DNA of 64,000 nt from DATELY01 sp035276085 (GCA_035276085.1 DATELY010000226.1:1-64000); one strand, 5' to 3'; shown: positions 42,752 through 51,811, numbered from the stretch's first letter. Made by a program: numbers and translations. Notes: generated from the letters alone by a model not told the origin.

Positions 42752-44596
42752 TCAGCCCAGGGTGGACACCGCGAGCTCCGGCATTCCCATTTCTGCACGG
42801 CGTTGCAGCAGATAGTGATCGAGACAGGCGGCGAGCTGCTCGCGTTCGATCGGCTTGGCTAGATGACCATCCATGCCGGCCGCGAAGCACTCGAGCTCCG
42901 CATCCTTCATTGCATGGGCGGTCAGCGCGATGATCGGAATGTGTGTGGCAGCGTCCTCCGCCCGGCGGATCTCACGCGTGGCTTCATAGCCATCGAGCTC
43001 GGGCATCTGGCAGTCCATGAGGATGGCGTCGTATCCACCCCTTCTCCAGGCAGCAACGGCTTCACTGCCGTTACCCACCACGTCGACGGCATAGCCCAGC
43101 CCCTCCAGCAGTCTGGCCGCGACTTTCTGGTTGACGACGTTGTCTTCTGCCAGCAGCACCCGCTTCCCCATCGCAGCGTGTTGCATGGGTCGCGGCGCCA
43201 AGGGCTGTGTTCGTTCGCAGCTACTCTCGACACCCACAGCCCTCGGAAAGTACGCCGTGAACCAGAACGTCGAGCCTACGCCGACCTGGCTCGTGACACC
43301 CGTCTCGCCGCCCATGAGCGTCACCAGATGTCGCGTGATCGACAGGCCAAGGCCGGTGCCGCCGAAGCGGCGTGTCGTCGAGCTGTCGGCTTGAGTAAAG
43401 GGCTTGAACAGCGCATGCAACCGATCGGCGGGAATGCCGATACCCGTGTCGCGCACTTCACACCGGATCCGCACCCCAGCCGCATCGAGCTCGAGCAATT
43501 GCAGTTCCACTTCGACTGCACCCTGCTGCGTGAACTTGACCGCATTGCCACACAGGTTCAGCAGGATCTGCCGCAATCGTCCCGGGTCTGCCCTGACCAG
43601 GCTCGTCAATCGCGGATCGATGCGCGAGGCAATCTCGATGCCCTTGGCTTCGGCTTGAATGGACAGCAGGCGAACGACGTCCGCGACGATCTTGCGCAGG
43701 TCGACATCGCGCACTTCGAGCACCGTCTTGCCGGCCTCCACTTTCGAGAAGTCGAGAATGTCGTTGATGATTGCAACCAGGCCGTTCGCGCTTTCGCGCA
43801 CGGTCTGCGCATATTCACGCTGCGTGGGCGTGAGCTGTGTCTCCAGCAGTAAATCCGTCATGCCGATCACGCCATTCATCGGCGTGCGAATTTCGTGGCT
43901 CATGTTCGCCAGGAACTCGCTTTTGGCGCGTGTCGCCGTTTCAGCCGCGTCGCGTGCGTGCTCGAGGTCGTGGTTGGCGGACAGCAGCTTCCGCTCCCCG
44001 AACTGCTGCGCCAGGAGAAAATTTACGACGACGCCCAGCATTACCGCGATTGCGCCAACCGTGATCGCGAGACCGAGAACGTCCGGCATGCGGTACGAAG
44101 CCGCGTTCGGTGGAAAATCGAACACGTACAATCCGCAGCTGTAGAGCGCGAATACTGCCGCGACGAGCACGGCGGCACGAATGCCGAGCACCAATCCCGC
44201 ATACGCGATCGGCACGATGCAAGCCGTCGCCACGGGAGAAGTCACGCCGCCCAGCGTCGGGATGGCTATCAGGAACGTCCCGACGAACAAGACCACTTGC
44301 ACGGCCCCGACGCGTTTCAACGACGTGCTTCGGCGTATCGCCGACGGTACGGCCACAGCCGCCAGGATCAATATCAACTGCGCCATTGCATTGGGCCAAT
44401 CGCGCGCCTGCACGAAGATCGCGCCCATCACGAAGCTGGTGATGCCTTGCACCAGTGCATAGCCGTTCAAAATACGGACGCGCCGCATCACATCGCGATC
44501 GGATGCGCGCGGGTCATGCGATTTGATCCCCGAATTGAGAATTCTCAGCAACATCGAGCGCCAGAGTTGCTTGCAACTGCCCCCAATCACGCTCAA
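42752..44596 (-). CDS. Hybrid sensor histidine kinase
   Basis: A 614-residue membrane sensor. About five to six membrane helices (residues ~45-205) form the input. A HisKA domain follows with the phosphorylated His234 in FLANMSHEIRTPMNGVIGM, then an ATPase domain (NLCGNAVKFTQQG; DTGIGIPADRL; FGGTGLGLSI) and a C-terminal receiver with Asp528 in AILMDCQMPELDG. No separate DNA-binding response regulator or phosphotransfer protein is adjacent, so its output is unknown. Coupled-start evidence is weak, but the length is normal for the class. Confidence 0.92.
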   Translation of the reverse strand: MSVIGGSCKQLWRSMLLRILNSGIKSHDPRASDRDVMRRVRILNGYALVQGITSFVMGAIFVQARDWPNAMAQLILILAAVAVPSAIRRSTSLKRVGAVQVVLFVGTFLIAIPTLGGVTSPVATACIVPIAYAGLVLGIRAAVLVAAVFALYSCGLYVFDFPPNAASYRMPDVLGLAITVGAIAVMLGVVVNFLLAQQFGERKLLSANHDLEHARDAAETATRAKSEFLANMSHEIRTPMNGVIGMTDLLLETQLTPTQREYAQTVRESANGLVAIINDILDFSKVEAGKTVLEVRDVDLRKIVADVVRLLSIQAEAKGIEIASRIDPRLTSLVRADPGRLRQILLNLCGNAVKFTQQGAVEVELQLLELDAAGVRIRCEVRDTGIGIPADRLHALFKPFTQADSSTTRRFGGTGLGLSITRHLVTLMGGETGVTSQVGVGSTFWFTAYFPRAVGVESSCERTQPLAPRPMQHAAMGKRVLLAEDNVVNQKVAARLLEGLGYAVDVVGNGSEAVAAWRRGGYDAILMDCQMPELDGYEATREIRRAEDAATHIPIIALTAHAMKDAELECFAAGMDGHLAKPIEREQLAACLDHYLLQRRAEMGMPELAVSTLG

Positions 44597-44898
44597 CTAA
44601 AGATCGCCGGCCTCGTTCGAGGCTATAGAGGGAACGACGGATTGCCACGCGCGTGAACTTGGATTTCGCGGCGAATCAGGGAAGGTCTAAGAAGCGATTC
44701 AGGGCGGTGTCCGCATTTGCGTGCCCAACGCGTTGTTGCAATGCGTCTGCACGTGGGGCGAGTTCAAGGACATCCAGTCATACGGTGTCGCTGGCTCGGA
44801 GAATCGATTATGCGAGCGATACCTCGAACGAAATGGGTTTGCTACGGGTTGATACGGAACTCGTAAGCACCTCTGTGTGAATCCCCTCGGAGACGACC
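44597..44898. other. Intergenic region between divergent kinase and GFA genes
   Basis: 302 bases without a recognised gene or strong repeat. A 75-codon plus-strand frame (44653-44880) exists but has no family similarity, and its composition looks non-coding. Promoters for both divergent genes must lie here. Confidence 0.5.
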
Positions 44899-45393
44899 AT
44901 GCACTTGCAAGGTTCCTGCTGCTGTCAACGTGTGAAGTTTTCGGTCGAAGCGAAGGCCCCCTACCCTTTCATGCATTGTTACTGTTCGATCTGCCGCAAG
45001 ACACAAGGCGGCAGCGGCAGTGCGATCAATCTCGGTGCGCTGTTCGAGACATTGAAGATCGAGGGCAAGGAGCACATCGCTCATTTCAGTCCGATGTACA
45101 CGAATCACGAAACCGGCGTGTACGAGCGCAGTCCGGGGCAGCGTCACTTCTGCCGCAATTGCGGCAGCGGCTTGTGGGTGTGGGATCCGCGCTGGCCGGA
45201 GCTCGTACATCCCTACGCGTCGGTCATCGACACGCCGCTGCCTCAGCCGCCCGAGCGCAACCACATCTTCCTCGACAGCAAGCCCGATTGGGTGACTGTG
45301 CCGAGCTCACCTGTCGACAAACAGTTCGAGCATTTTCCGGCGATCATGAGTCTCGCAGAATGGCACGAGCGACATGGGCTGGAGGCCGAATGA
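44899..45393 (+). CDS. GFA family protein (formaldehyde-activating-enzyme-like zinc fold)
   Basis: A 164-residue protein of the Gfa/CENP-V fold. Zinc-binding cysteines occur as GSCCCQRVKF, HCYCSICRKTQGG and FCRNCGSGLWVW. Named after glutathione-dependent formaldehyde-activating enzyme, most members have unproved roles. No formaldehyde dehydrogenase is nearby, so detoxification is only a possibility. It is convergent with the SnoaL-like gene at 45433-45873 (39-base gap). Confidence 0.88.
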   Translation: MHLQGSCCCQRVKFSVEAKAPYPFMHCYCSICRKTQGGSGSAINLGALFETLKIEGKEHIAHFSPMYTNHETGVYERSPGQRHFCRNCGSGLWVWDPRWPELVHPYASVIDTPLPQPPERNHIFLDSKPDWVTVPSSPVDKQFEHFPAIMSLAEWHERHGLEAE

Positions 45394-45432
45394 CCCATGA
45401 TGCGGTCACGGTGGCGCCGACTGCCGCCGTGG

Positions 45433-45873
45433 CTATTTCGGCGGCGGCGCGGATGACAGCTGCGCCTCGTAGGCGAGGTAGGTATCGAGGTACTCACGCA
45501 TCTCGAGGACCCGCCCGTCACGCACCTTGATCAAGAAGTGATAGCGGTTGCTGTACGGCTGGCCGTTGCTCATGCGCGCGGAGCTGGATGCTTCGATGGC
45601 CACCCGCTCGCCTTCGGCGGTGACTCCCAGAATTTCCGCCTGCAAGCCTTCGGGAAAGCCGCGTCGGACGTTCTTCAGAAACCGGGTGATCTGATCCACT
45701 TGCCGCGTGCCGGACACCTTCAGCTTCTGTGGGTCGCCCAACACCCACCACGTGGCTCCGGGAGCCAGCATGGCGACCACTGCTTCCAGGTTCCCTTTGA
45801 AACAGTGATCGAGAAACGTCAGGGCGAGCTGCTTGGTGGCCGCCAGGTCGTTCGTTCCAGTTCGATCGTTCAT
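45433..45873 (-). CDS. SnoaL-like / NTF2-fold protein
   Basis: A 146-residue NTF2-fold protein: TKQLALTFLDHCFKGNLEAV, MLAPGATWWVLGD, SNGQPYSNRYHFLIKVRDGR and MREYLDTYLAYEAQL. It resembles the protein at 58802-59209, particularly in the central PYxNxYH and RDG segments, so the two are likely paralogues. ATG 45873 is used; a longer frame to 46044 lies over the next gene. It is 13 bases downstream of the CitE-like gene and ends the operon. Family members isomerise, dehydrate or hydrolyse small molecules; its reaction is unknown. Confidence 0.8.
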   Translation of the reverse strand: MNDRTGTNDLAATKQLALTFLDHCFKGNLEAVVAMLAPGATWWVLGDPQKLKVSGTRQVDQITRFLKNVRRGFPEGLQAEILGVTAEGERVAIEASSSARMSNGQPYSNRYHFLIKVRDGRVLEMREYLDTYLAYEAQLSSAPPPK

Positions 45874-45886
45874 GCGCGTCAACCGA

Positions 45887-46768
45887 TTACCGTGCGTCGA
45901 TGGCCGCACGCAATGCCAACAGGCGCCGGGCCTGCTCGAGGTGCAGTCGCTCGGCCATCTTGCCCGCCACTCGCACGACGCCCTTGTCGCGATTCTCGGG
46001 CAATGTGAATGCATCGACGATGGCCTGAGCCGCCTCGAGCTCACTGTTCGTCGGCGTAAAGATGAGATTGCACGGTTCGATCTGGCCCGGATGAATCACC
46101 GTCTTGCCATCGAAACCGAACTGCAAACCCTGGCGACACTGCAGCTCGAATCCAGCGGAATCTTCCAGGTCGTTGTAGACACCGTCGATGATGTCCAGAC
46201 CCCAGCCACGTGCCGCAGTCACCGCCAGCGACAGCGTCGCCTGAAACGGCAACCGCGCGACATCGAGCGTTGCCCGCATCTCTTTGGCGAGATCGTTCGT
46301 GCCCATGACCCAGCAACGCAGTCGGGTCGACTCGGCGCGCGATGCAACGTCTTCGAGACGTAACACACCGCGCGCGGTTTCGATCATGGCCCACAGCGCC
46401 GTTTGCGGTGGAGCGGCGCTCAGCGCGGCATCGTAACGGCCGATGTCCTCACCGCAGTTGACCTTCGGCACGAGCACCGCATCCGCGCCGCTGAGAGCAA
46501 TCGCTTCCAGATCTCCTCTGCCCCACGGCGTGTCGTACCCATTCACACGGACGATCACTTCGCGCGGGCCGAACCGTCGACTGCGCACCGCGTCGAGGGC
46601 CATCGCACGGGCGGCTGCCTTCATTTCAGGTGCAACGGCATCTTCGAGATCCAGAATCACACCGTCGCAGGCGAGAGAGGCGGCCTTCGCCAGCGCCTTC
46701 GCGTTCGACGCCGGCACGTACAGAAGACTGCGTCTGGGACGAATGGGCGACACGTGCAGCGCGCTCAA
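45887..46768 (-). CDS. CitE-like CoA-ester lyase (HpcH/HpaI fold)
   Basis: A 293-residue member of the citrate lyase beta / citramalyl-CoA / malyl-CoA lyase family (TIM barrel, Mg-dependent). Motifs: RRSLLYVPASNAKALAKAAS, GVILDLEDAVAPEMKAAAR, MIETARGVLRLEDV, CWVMGTNDLAKEM and FDGKTVIHPGQIEPCN. The start overlaps the stop of the next upstream gene by 4 bases. Together with a second lyase and two MaoC hydratases in the same operon it suggests cleavage of a C5 or C4 CoA ester to acetyl-CoA or propionyl-CoA plus a 2-oxo acid. Confidence 0.88.
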   Translation of the reverse strand: MSALHVSPIRPRRSLLYVPASNAKALAKAASLACDGVILDLEDAVAPEMKAAARAMALDAVRSRRFGPREVIVRVNGYDTPWGRGDLEAIALSGADAVLVPKVNCGEDIGRYDAALSAAPPQTALWAMIETARGVLRLEDVASRAESTRLRCWVMGTNDLAKEMRATLDVARLPFQATLSLAVTAARGWGLDIIDGVYNDLEDSAGFELQCRQGLQFGFDGKTVIHPGQIEPCNLIFTPTNSELEAAQAIVDAFTLPENRDKGVVRVAGKMAERLHLEQARRLLALRAAIDAR

Positions 46769-47682
46769 CGCGAATCACCAACCAGGGCACGATCGAGTGT
46801 GTTCTGCAGGATTCTCACGGACGCTGCATCCACCATCTCGCCGTCGACCTGAATCGCACCCAGACCCTGTGCTTCCGCAACCTTGTATGCCTCGATCGTC
46901 TTGCGCGCGTGCGCCACCTGGTCCGCCGGCGGCACGAAGACTTCCAAGGCAATGGGGATCTGTGCGGGATGAATGGCCCACTTCCCCACGCAGCCGAGAA
47001 TGAGCGCGCGGCGGCACTCCTCGCGAAACATCTCGTCATTGCGGAAATCGACGAACGGCCCGTCCACCGGATCCAGATCGTTCGCCCGTGCCGCAATGAT
47101 CATGCGATACCGGGCGTAGTGCCACAGATCGCCCGGATAACCCGTCGTGCCGCCGACCGAGCGCGCGTCCATCTTCTGCGACGCCGAGTAGTCGCCCATA
47201 CCGAAGATCAGCGCTTCGAGCCGAGGTGAGGCTTCCGCGATGCGGTCGACATTCTTCATGCCCTGGACTTCCTCGATGAGCGCCTCGATGCCGATCTGTT
47301 TTTTCAGTCCCAGGTCGAGCTCGAGTTGCGCCAGCAAGGTTTCGACGAAGTGGATGTCACGCGCGTCCATGACTTTCGGAATCATGATCGTATCCACCCG
47401 CTCGCCTGCCCCTTTCACGACCTCGATGATGTCGTCGTAGGCATAGCGCGTGCGCAGATCGTTGATGCGCACGCAACGCACTTTCCCGGTCCAGTCCAAC
47501 CCTCTGAGGGCTGCGACGATCTGCGCACGGGCCGCCTTCTTCGCGTTCGGCGCCACGGCGTCTTCCAGATCGAGAAACACGTGATCGGCGCTGGAACCCG
47601 CCGCCTTGCGCATCATCTTCTCGCTGGAGCCCGGGACGGAGAGCTGCACGCGGCGTGCGCGGCGCGGTTTCATTGCGGTCAT
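46765..47682 (-). CDS. Malyl/methylmalyl-CoA lyase-type aldolase
   Basis: A 305-residue CoA-ester lyase closest by motif to Mcl1: RRVQLSVPGSSEKMMRKAAG, DHVFLDLEDAVAPNAKKAAR, IEALIEEVQGMKNVDRIAEA, LEALIFGMGDYSASQKMDAR and GKWAIHPAQI. Mcl1 cleaves beta-methylmalyl-CoA to glyoxylate and propionyl-CoA. ATG 47682 begins the homologous part; an open frame extends to 48027 across the MaoC gene but is not homologous there. Its stop overlaps the CitE-like start by 4 bases. Assignment to this exact reaction is inference supported by the MaoC neighbours. Confidence 0.85.
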   Translation of the reverse strand: MTAMKPRRARRVQLSVPGSSEKMMRKAAGSSADHVFLDLEDAVAPNAKKAARAQIVAALRGLDWTGKVRCVRINDLRTRYAYDDIIEVVKGAGERVDTIMIPKVMDARDIHFVETLLAQLELDLGLKKQIGIEALIEEVQGMKNVDRIAEASPRLEALIFGMGDYSASQKMDARSVGGTTGYPGDLWHYARYRMIIAARANDLDPVDGPFVDFRNDEMFREECRRALILGCVGKWAIHPAQIPIALEVFVPPADQVAHARKTIEAYKVAEAQGLGAIQVDGEMVDAASVRILQNTLDRALVGDSR

Positions 47683-47704
47683 GTCGATCCCCTGTTCTGT
47701 CTGC

Positions 47705-48178
47705 TCAGCCCTTGGGGCGTGAAGCAAGCAAGACTTTGCGTTCACCGGAAAATACCAGTACATCGCGCTGGTTGTAGCCTCGATGCAAAAACGTGACGAT
47801 GCCGCCCTTCTGTTCGGGCGCCGGCTCGCGCGCGACCACTTCGCTGTAGGCATAGAGCGTGTCACCGTGATGGACGCGCGCGTGCAGCTTGATCTTGTCC
47901 ATCGCGATCTCGCGCATGGCGTGTTGTGCCGTGTCCTGTGCGGCGAGTCCAATGACCATTGCGATGTTGACGCCACCGAACACCGTGCGCTGGCCAAACA
48001 TCGGCTCGGCTTGCGCCATGTGCTCATTGAAGTGCGGCTCGGCCGTGTTGAGCACCATGTTCGTGATCAGCACGTTGTCGAGCTCCGACACCGTCTTGCC
48101 GCGCGCATGCCGATACACGGCGCCCAATGCGAAGTCCTCGAAGTACCCGGCGAAGTCGTGCTGCACACGCTGGCTCAT
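47705..48178 (-). CDS. MaoC-family (R)-specific hydratase, mesaconyl-CoA-hydratase-like
   Basis: A 157-residue hot-dog-fold hydratase. Family segments: GYFEDFALGAVYRHARGKTV, NMVLNTAEPHFNEHMAQAE, FGGVNIAMVIGLAAQDTAQH and KIKLHARVHHGDTLYAYSEV. It overlaps the acyl-CoA dehydrogenase stop by 4 bases (ATGA). It could hydrate an unsaturated CoA ester such as mesaconyl-CoA to make the substrate for the Mcl-like lyase next to it. It is one of two MaoC-type genes here and is likely to act with the other or on a different intermediate. Confidence 0.83.
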   Translation of the reverse strand: MSQRVQHDFAGYFEDFALGAVYRHARGKTVSELDNVLITNMVLNTAEPHFNEHMAQAEPMFGQRTVFGGVNIAMVIGLAAQDTAQHAMREIAMDKIKLHARVHHGDTLYAYSEVVAREPAPEQKGGIVTFLHRGYNQRDVLVFSGERKVLLASRPKG

Positions 48179-49374
48179 CGCCCGTCTCCTTGAGCGCGGC
48201 CCAGCAGCTTGTCGGAGATGATCCGCAACTGAATCTCAGAGGTGCCTTCGAAGATCTTCGTCAGCCGCGCATCGCGCCAATAGCGCTCCGCCGCGAACAA
48301 CGTCGTGTACCCCGCGCCGCCATGGATCTGCAGACCTTCGCTCGTCACACGCTCGGCCATCTCGGCCGCGAAGTACTTCACCATGCCGGCCTCGAGATCG
48401 CAGCGCGTTCCCGAATCGATCGCATCGCACACGTAGTAAAGCAATTGACGCGCCGCTTCGATCTCAGTGGCCATGTGCGCAATCTTGAAGCGAATGGCTT
48501 GAAAGTCGCCGATCGGCCTGCCGAATTGATTGCGCTGCTTGGCGTAGACGATGGAGTCTTCGAGTGCGCCACGCGCCAGACCGATGGATCTCGCAGCGGT
48601 GTGTGCGCGCGCTGTCTCCAGTCCGTTCTGAATCATGTAGAACGCTTTGCCTTCTGCGCCGATCATTGCCTCAGCGGGCACGCGGCATCGATCGAACGAC
48701 AGCTCCCAGGTCTTCCATCCGAAGTAGCCGATCTTGGGAATCGGCGAGCCGCTCACGCCGGTCGGCAACGTACCTCGCGGCTTCTCGATCTGAAACGCCG
48801 AGATGCCGGCATGCGGTCGCGCCGGATCGCGCTCTTCCGTCCGCGCCAGCACCATGATGTAGTCCGCGCCATCGGCGAACGTGCACCAGTACTTCGTGCC
48901 GGTGATGACATAGCTGTCGCCCTCGCGGCGCGCGCGGCACGCGATGTTCGCGATGTCGGAGCCTGCATTCGGCTCCGATAATGCGTACGCACCCAACCAC
49001 TCGCCGCGAGCCACGCGTGGCAGATAGTAGCGGCGTTGTTCTTCCGTCATGGCATCGACGCCAAACAGCCCGTTGCCCCGGGCAATCAAGCTCGCGACGC
49101 TCATCCAGCCGCGGGCAAGCTCCTCCGCAACGAGGCAGTATTCGAAAGCGCCCAATCCCAGGCCGCCATACGCCTGCGGGATGGTAATGCCGAAGTAGCC
49201 CATATCGGCCATCTGCTCCAGCAAGGAATCCGGAATGTCTCCCTTGATCGGATCGAGCTCGTTGGCGAGCGGCAGTACCTCGCGCATCGTGAAGTCGCGC
49301 GCGGTTTGTTGAATCATGCGCCGCTCTTCCGTCAGGTAGCCGGTCGAACGCGTGGAGTCGGTGGGAATCGCCAT
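48175..49374 (-). CDS. Acyl-CoA dehydrogenase
   Basis: A 399-residue FAD-dependent dehydrogenase. Motifs: GYFGITIPQAYGGLGLGAFE, LGAYALSEPNAGSDIANIAC, KYWCTFADGADYIMV and IFEGTSEIQLRIISDKLLG. The EGT motif holds the glutamate used as base in the medium-chain class. The standard single-gene layout contrasts with the paired genes at 60253-62573. Flanked by two MaoC genes, it may oxidise a methylsuccinyl-CoA-like or similar branched acyl-CoA; this assignment is by context. Confidence 0.92.
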   Translation of the reverse strand: MAIPTDSTRSTGYLTEERRMIQQTARDFTMREVLPLANELDPIKGDIPDSLLEQMADMGYFGITIPQAYGGLGLGAFEYCLVAEELARGWMSVASLIARGNGLFGVDAMTEEQRRYYLPRVARGEWLGAYALSEPNAGSDIANIACRARREGDSYVITGTKYWCTFADGADYIMVLARTEERDPARPHAGISAFQIEKPRGTLPTGVSGSPIPKIGYFGWKTWELSFDRCRVPAEAMIGAEGKAFYMIQNGLETARAHTAARSIGLARGALEDSIVYAKQRNQFGRPIGDFQAIRFKIAHMATEIEAARQLLYYVCDAIDSGTRCDLEAGMVKYFAAEMAERVTSEGLQIHGGAGYTTLFAAERYWRDARLTKIFEGTSEIQLRIISDKLLGRAQGDGR

Positions 49375-49377
49375 GAC

Positions 49378-49860
49378 TCAGCCTCTGCGCACCAGATTGC
49401 TACGGCGATACTTCACGACTCGTGCGCCGTCTTGCTGCAGACCCACGGTTTCCCACATGACGATGCCGTAGTGCTCGTGCTTGGCCGACAGCCGCGCTGA
49501 AATCACCGTGCTGCGGGCTTGCAGCGTGTCGCCCGGATAGACGGCGACGCCATATTCGAGCTCATCGATGCCGAGAAACGGACCGCCGCCTTCGCTCAAG
49601 TCCTCCACCGTCAGCCCAAAGACGAGATTGAAGACGAGCAATGGATTCACGACGATGTCGCGATGACCCGATTGCATGGCCCGCACCCGATCGAGGTACA
49701 GCGGGTTGTAGTGCAAGGTCAGGGTCGTGAACAGTGCGTTCTCACTCTCGAGAATGGTTTTGCGTTGCGCATGGTCGAAGACTCGACCCGGCGTGAAGTC
49801 TTCATACCGATGGCCACGAGCCAGCAGTATCGCGTCGGTCGGTCGGGTCGATTCAGTCAT
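49378..49860 (-). CDS. MaoC-family dehydratase
   Basis: A 160-residue hot-dog-fold protein starting with a short leader and RGHRYEDFTPGRVFDHAQRK. Other family segments: TTLTLHYNPLYLDRVRAMQS, NPLLVFNLVFGLTVEDLSEG and VAVYPGDTLQARSTVISARL. It is the first catabolic gene of the operon after the TetR gene and 3 bases upstream of the acyl-CoA dehydrogenase. It differs from the MaoC gene at 47705 by its leader and substrate-binding segment. Likely hydrates an enoyl-CoA intermediate. Confidence 0.83.
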   Translation of the reverse strand: MTESTRPTDAILLARGHRYEDFTPGRVFDHAQRKTILESENALFTTLTLHYNPLYLDRVRAMQSGHRDIVVNPLLVFNLVFGLTVEDLSEGGGPFLGIDELEYGVAVYPGDTLQARSTVISARLSAKHEHYGIVMWETVGLQQDGARVVKYRRSNLVRRG

Positions 49861-49924
49861 GCCCCTGCCTCGGCGAACAGTCGGCGACGCCTCGATCCAG
49901 CACGACCACTTGCCGAGAGCATGG

Positions 49925-50572
49925 TTACCTGCCCTTCTTGATCGCGGCCAGCATGTGACGCTTGATCATTGCGCGCACCGTGGCAAACGTCTCCGCGGCC
50001 ACCTGCTGCTCGGTCGCGAAGAGGCTCGAGATGACCAATCCGCGGCTGACTGCGACGACGACCTGACGGCATTCCGCGATCGTCTTCTCCGGAATCTCAT
50101 CGCCGAAGGTCTGCTGCCAGGCCGCGCGGAAGTGATTCGAATAGCGGCGCACGGACAGCAGCGCGGCATCTCTCAACTTCGGTTCGGCACGGCTCGTGAA
50201 CCAGATATCGATCGCAGCCACGTAAGCGGGCGACTGCGAAACGTCATACAGACCGTCGAGGAGGATGTCGATGCGCTGCGCGAGCGACACGTTCGGCTTC
50301 TGAGTGGCAGCAGAGAAGGACTCGATCACACGACGTTCGACATCGTTGATGATCGTCCGCACCAGGTCGACCCGATTCTGGAAGTGGTGGTGGATCGCGC
50401 CACGCGTGAAATCGGCCGCCGCCGCGATGTCCGACATCGTGGTACGGGCAAAGCCCTTTTCGCAGATCAGCTCGATCGCGGCTTCCATGAGCTTGGCGCG
50501 TGCCGTCGCGGTTCGTTCTTCCTGTGTCCGGCGCTTGCGCGCTGGGGGCAATGATCTAGCGGCGAGTGCCAT
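49925..50572 (-). CDS. TetR/AcrR-family transcriptional regulator
   Basis: A 215-residue regulator. The N-terminal HTH (about residues 15-75) contains KLMEAAIELICEKGFARTTM and SDIAAAADFTRGAIHHHFQN. The ligand domain is helical (VVVAVSRGLVISSLFATEQQ) and the C-terminus is basic (IKRHMLAAIKKGR). ATG 50572 is likely, although an in-frame ATG at 50611 is possible. It lies at the head of the MaoC-dehydrogenase-lyase operon and is divergent from an SDR gene. Two palindromic sites sit in its promoter (50631-50650 and 50663-50677), so autoregulation is plausible. It is the best local candidate for the window's shared operator. Confidence 0.88.
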   Translation of the reverse strand: MALAARSLPPARKRRTQEERTATARAKLMEAAIELICEKGFARTTMSDIAAAADFTRGAIHHHFQNRVDLVRTIINDVERRVIESFSAATQKPNVSLAQRIDILLDGLYDVSQSPAYVAAIDIWFTSRAEPKLRDAALLSVRRYSNHFRAAWQQTFGDEIPEKTIAECRQVVVAVSRGLVISSLFATEQQVAAETFATVRAMIKRHMLAAIKKGR

Positions 50573-50630
50573 GGCGTTCTCTGTCCTGCCCCTTGCGTGG
50601 TCACTCGCCATTGCAGCGGGTGCATTTACT

Positions 50631-50650
50631 TACATACACGCTGGCATGTA
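50631..50650. promoter_or_regulatory. Interrupted palindrome TACATAC-N6-GCATGTA
   Basis: 7-bp arms with one mismatch, about 60 bases upstream of the TetR start. Probably the TetR protein's own operator or that of another local regulator. Confidence 0.4.
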
Positions 50651-50662
50651 CTTTATAGTTTC

Positions 50663-50677
50663 CGGCACCCGGTGCAA
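50663..50677. promoter_or_regulatory. Operator candidate S5 (weaker copy)
   Basis: CGGCACCCGGTGCAA matches 10 of 12 arm positions of the TGGCAC-N3-GTGCCA palindrome found exactly at 20847-20861 and 57117-57131. It lies in the divergent promoter between the TetR gene and an SDR gene. On its own it could be chance. Confidence 0.35.
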
Positions 50678-50865
50678 GTATCACGCAGGACAATTTGCCT
50701 GCACGAGCCAGCCGGTGACCGAACGATCGCGCGCAGATCGGTAGATACGATCTTCTGCATCGCATCCTTCGTTGCGCTCAACCGCTCTGCGCGAGCGTGA
50801 GTACGCTACGATCACGGCAAAGAGCAATCAGCTTCGTAACGACACGTGAATCGATGGAGGATTGA

Positions 50866-51702
50866 ATGAGCCGCAACGTACTCGTATTCGGCGCCGCAGG
50901 TGGCGTCGGATTGGAAGTGACCCGCCAGCTGCTGGAGCAAGGTTGGTCCGTCACCGCCACCGTGCTCAACGATGCCGAGGAAAAATCACTACGCGGCACC
51001 ATCAAGCAGACAGTCGACGTGATCCTGCTCGACCTGTCGAATGGCGACAACGTGCTGCCCGCCGTCCGCAAGTCCGTGAAGGAGCTCGATGCCGTCGCGG
51101 TGTGTGCGGCCATAGGCCCGGTCGGCCCGCTCGAGACGATGCCCTTGGCGCAGCTGCGCAAGACATTCGAGATCAACGCAATTGCCGATGTCGCCATCTA
51201 TCAAGCCTGTCTGCCGATGTTGCGTGCAAGCAAGGGACGATTCGTTTTCGTGAGTTCGTTTTCAGGCAAGGTCGCCCTGCCCTTCGTGGGCGCCTACAGC
51301 GGTTCGAAGTTCGCACTGGAAGGTCTCGGCGATGCCATGCGGCGCGAGGCCGCGCCGTTCGGTGTCAAAGTGAGTCTCGTATTACCGGGCGGGATCAACA
51401 CGCCCATGGTGCAAGGCCAGCTCGAAGGAGCGACGAAAGCTCGCGATGCGCTGACACCGGAGATCAAGGCCCTCTATGGCCCCTTGTACGACTCCTACCT
51501 GAATGTCTTCAAAAGCGCACAGAACGCGGGCCTGCCGCCGGCACAGGTCGCAGCGGTCATCGTCGAGGCCATCACTGCGACCGAACCGAAGAGCCGCTAC
51601 GTCGTCGGCGACGATTCGGTATTCATGTGCACGCAGGTCGCCGCGATGCCGGAACCGGAAGCGGACAAGACGCTTGCCGGGTTCCTCGCCAACCTCAGCT
51701 GA
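50866..51702 (+). CDS. Short-chain dehydrogenase/reductase (classical SDR)
   Basis: A 278-residue NAD(P)-dependent oxidoreductase. Cofactor-binding motif VLVFGAAGGVGLEVTRQL; catalytic segment FVFVSSFSGKVALPFVGAYS with Tyr and Lys in YSGSK; C-terminal VSLVLPGGINTPM. The downstream part (NAGLPPAQVAAVIVEAITAT, RYVVGDDS) matches SDRs related to 17-beta-hydroxysteroid dehydrogenases. It is divergent from the TetR gene and has no co-oriented neighbour. It likely oxidises or reduces a hydroxyl/keto group in the pathway. Substrate not known. Confidence 0.87.
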   Translation: MSRNVLVFGAAGGVGLEVTRQLLEQGWSVTATVLNDAEEKSLRGTIKQTVDVILLDLSNGDNVLPAVRKSVKELDAVAVCAAIGPVGPLETMPLAQLRKTFEINAIADVAIYQACLPMLRASKGRFVFVSSFSGKVALPFVGAYSGSKFALEGLGDAMRREAAPFGVKVSLVLPGGINTPMVQGQLEGATKARDALTPEIKALYGPLYDSYLNVFKSAQNAGLPPAQVAAVIVEAITATEPKSRYVVGDDSVFMCTQVAAMPEPEADKTLAGFLANLS

Positions 51703-51811
51703 CCTGCCCTGCCTGCGATTCAGGCGCACGCGCGGTGAAATGGCAAAGGCACGCGCTCGGCATCCACATCGTCGCTGGTCAATTCGATGTCGTGCCGCGG
51801 CCGCTATTGCG

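Noticed and set aside
44653..44880. 75-codon plus-strand frame between the kinase and GFA genes
   Set aside because: No ribosome-binding site, no similarity, Ser/Arg-rich composition typical of non-coding GC-rich DNA.
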